Shown here piece by piece: positions 57,357 to 58,356 of a stretch of 58,356 nt of DNA. Position 1 is the stretch's first letter. Each line of letters opens with the position of its first letter. Made by a program: the position numbers and the translations under genes. Origin of the DNA: Bacteroidota bacterium (GTDB lineage Bacteria; Bacteroidota; Bacteroidia; Chitinophagales; Saprospiraceae); the NCBI GenBank assembly GCA_030147525.1, contig JASBVF010000008.1, forward strand, positions 1-58,356, in the 5' to 3' direction. The notes below the pieces were generated by a model. The model ran no database searches. It was not told the DNA's origin and saw only the letters and a list, made by a program, of their open reading frames with translations.

Positions 57357-58356
57357 TTTTTTTAAAACAAACGCTCCCAGTGCTTCCGCAATTTTCCGGT
57401 CGTTCGACAAACGTGGCACTTTGTTCTGGCCGCCGAGTTTGCCCTGCGTTTTCATGTAGTTCCGGAAGGCGTCCCGTTGCAGCGGCGTGATTTTCAAAGG
57501 GCGCAGGATGTTGCCTTTGATCAGATCTTCGTAATAAATGTTTTGCCCGACCATTTGTTCATCGAGCATTTTTGCGAAGCGATCCAGATCCTCCGGCTGC
57601 CGCTCGAACTCGACGAACCACTCGTGGTACGGCAGTCCTCCTTCCGGCGGCGCTACCTGCGGCGCTACGGTGTACTCAACGATGTTCACACCCAGTGCAT
57701 TCGCCGTGGCGAGCATGGCCTCGTCCACCTCCTTCCCGATCACGTGTTCGCCGAAGGCGGAGATGAAATGTTTTACCCGCCCGCTGACGATGATACGGTA
57801 GGGGTTTTTTGAAACGAACTGCACCATGTCGCCGATTTCGTAGCCCCACAGCCCGGCGTTGTTGTTGATGATGAGCGCATAATTCACGCCCAGTTCCACA
57901 TCCCGCAGGCTGAGGCGGGTAGGGTTTTCGTTAAAAGCCTCCTCGCCGGGTACGAACTCGAAGAAGATGCCGGAGTTGGCATTAAGCAACAGGCCCGGCT
58001 CGGTTTGGCTGTCCTGAAATGCGATAAAACCCTCGCTCGCCGGGTAAGTTTCGACGCTGTCGATGCGCTGCCCGACGAGGGCTTCGAGGCTGGCCCGGTA
58101 CGGTTCGAAGTTCACGCCGCCGTACACGAATACGCCGAAATTGGGAAAAATTTCCTTCACCGTGCGCTTGCCGCTGCGCTCGATCAGGCGCTCGTAGTAC
58201 ATCTGCACCCACGGCGGGATGCCGCTGATGAGGCGCATGTCCTGCCCCAGCGTTTCGTTGACGATGGCTTCGAGTTTGTCTTCCCACTCTTCGATGCAGT
58301 TGGTTTGGTAGCTAGGCAACTGGTTGGTGCGCAGCCAGCCCGGCACCTCGTGGTTG
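57354..58356 (-). CDS. GH3-family acyl-acid-amido synthetase-like protein, 5' end outside the window
   Basis: At least 334 residues are visible. The frame stays open to the right edge, so the GTG at 58346 is not taken as a start; family members are about 500 residues long, so roughly the first third is missing. The GH3 pattern is clear: YPASEGFIAFQ (a phosphate/acyl-adenylate loop), GDMVQFVSKNPYRIIVSGR, FISAFGEHVIGKEVDEA and YHEWFVEFE. In plants GH3 enzymes adenylate auxin or jasmonate and join them to amino acids. Bacterial members have unknown acids as substrates. The context (TlpA, DUF2147) does not indicate the pathway. Confidence 0.85.
   Translation of the reverse strand, partial: NHEVPGWLRTNQLPSYQTNCIEEWEDKLEAIVNETLGQDMRLISGIPPWVQMYYERLIERSGKRTVKEIFPNFGVFVYGGVNFEPYRASLEALVGQRIDSVETYPASEGFIAFQDSQTEPGLLLNANSGIFFEFVPGEEAFNENPTRLSLRDVELGVNYALIINNNAGLWGYEIGDMVQFVSKNPYRIIVSGRVKHFISAFGEHVIGKEVDEAMLATANALGVNIVEYTVAPQVAPPEGGLPYHEWFVEFERQPEDLDRFAKMLDEQMVGQNIYYEDLIKGNILRPLKITPLQRDAFRNYMKTQGKLGGQNKVPRLSNDRKIAEALGAFVLKK

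Overview
The window looks like a chromosomal segment of a GC-rich Bacteroidota, most plausibly of the Saprospiria (Lewinella/Haliscomenobacter-like). This rests on a type IX secretion (T9SS) style C-terminal domain, a SusC-like TonB receptor with an N-terminal carboxypeptidase-regulatory domain, DUF5723 and DUF4199 proteins, TAnnTTTG-like promoter boxes, weak Shine-Dalgarno sequences and very large modular secreted proteins. The taxon is an inference; there is no rRNA or tRNA in the window. I see no insertion sequence, phage, CRISPR array or integrase.

Layout. (a) 0.2-3.9 kb: a fusion of a 2-oxoacid oxidoreductase gamma subunit, a GltD-like flavoprotein and a ferredoxin, divergent from a stand-alone nitric oxide synthase oxygenase. 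(b) 3.9-7.5 kb: a large lipoprotein and a DUF5723 outer-membrane protein, apparently co-transcribed. (c) 7.8-11.9 kb: a YdeI/DUF1905 protein, a DUF4199 membrane protein and a 978-residue FAD/Fe-S dehydrogenase. (d) 12-42.6 kb: the centrepiece, about 30 kb on the minus strand. In transcription order it holds a membrane-anchored TPR/HTH regulator, a 50-residue membrane protein, a 612-residue predicted outer-membrane barrel, a 5565-residue secreted giant of the TANFOR type (as I recall that family), a 1264-residue fibronectin-III protein and a roughly 2019-residue MopE-repeat protein with a T9SS sorting domain. (e) 42.7-47.7 kb: a GH53 galactanase and a Tat-exported phosphotriesterase homologue on the minus strand, divergent from a DoxX/Gfo-Idh-MocA pair. 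(f) 47.8-51.3 kb: a SnoaL-like protein bracketed by two nested palindromic elements, then a TonB-dependent receptor. (g) 51.5-58.4 kb: Hsp20, a Deg/HtrA protease, small proteins (DUF2158, an unknown exported protein, CAP, LETM1-like, TfoX), a TlpA-like thioredoxin with DUF2147, and a GH3-family gene cut by the window end.

The most promising under-described system is region (d). The giant and FN3 proteins look like a conserved pair of unknown function. Here they are encoded beside an outer-membrane barrel, a tiny translationally coupled membrane protein and a transmembrane transcription factor. All three large secreted proteins carry the same choice-of-anchor-D module, but only the last has a recognisable T9SS signal. 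My working inference is a cell-surface apparatus (adhesion, matrix or polysaccharide contact) with its own sensor-regulator. The function is not shown by the sequence.
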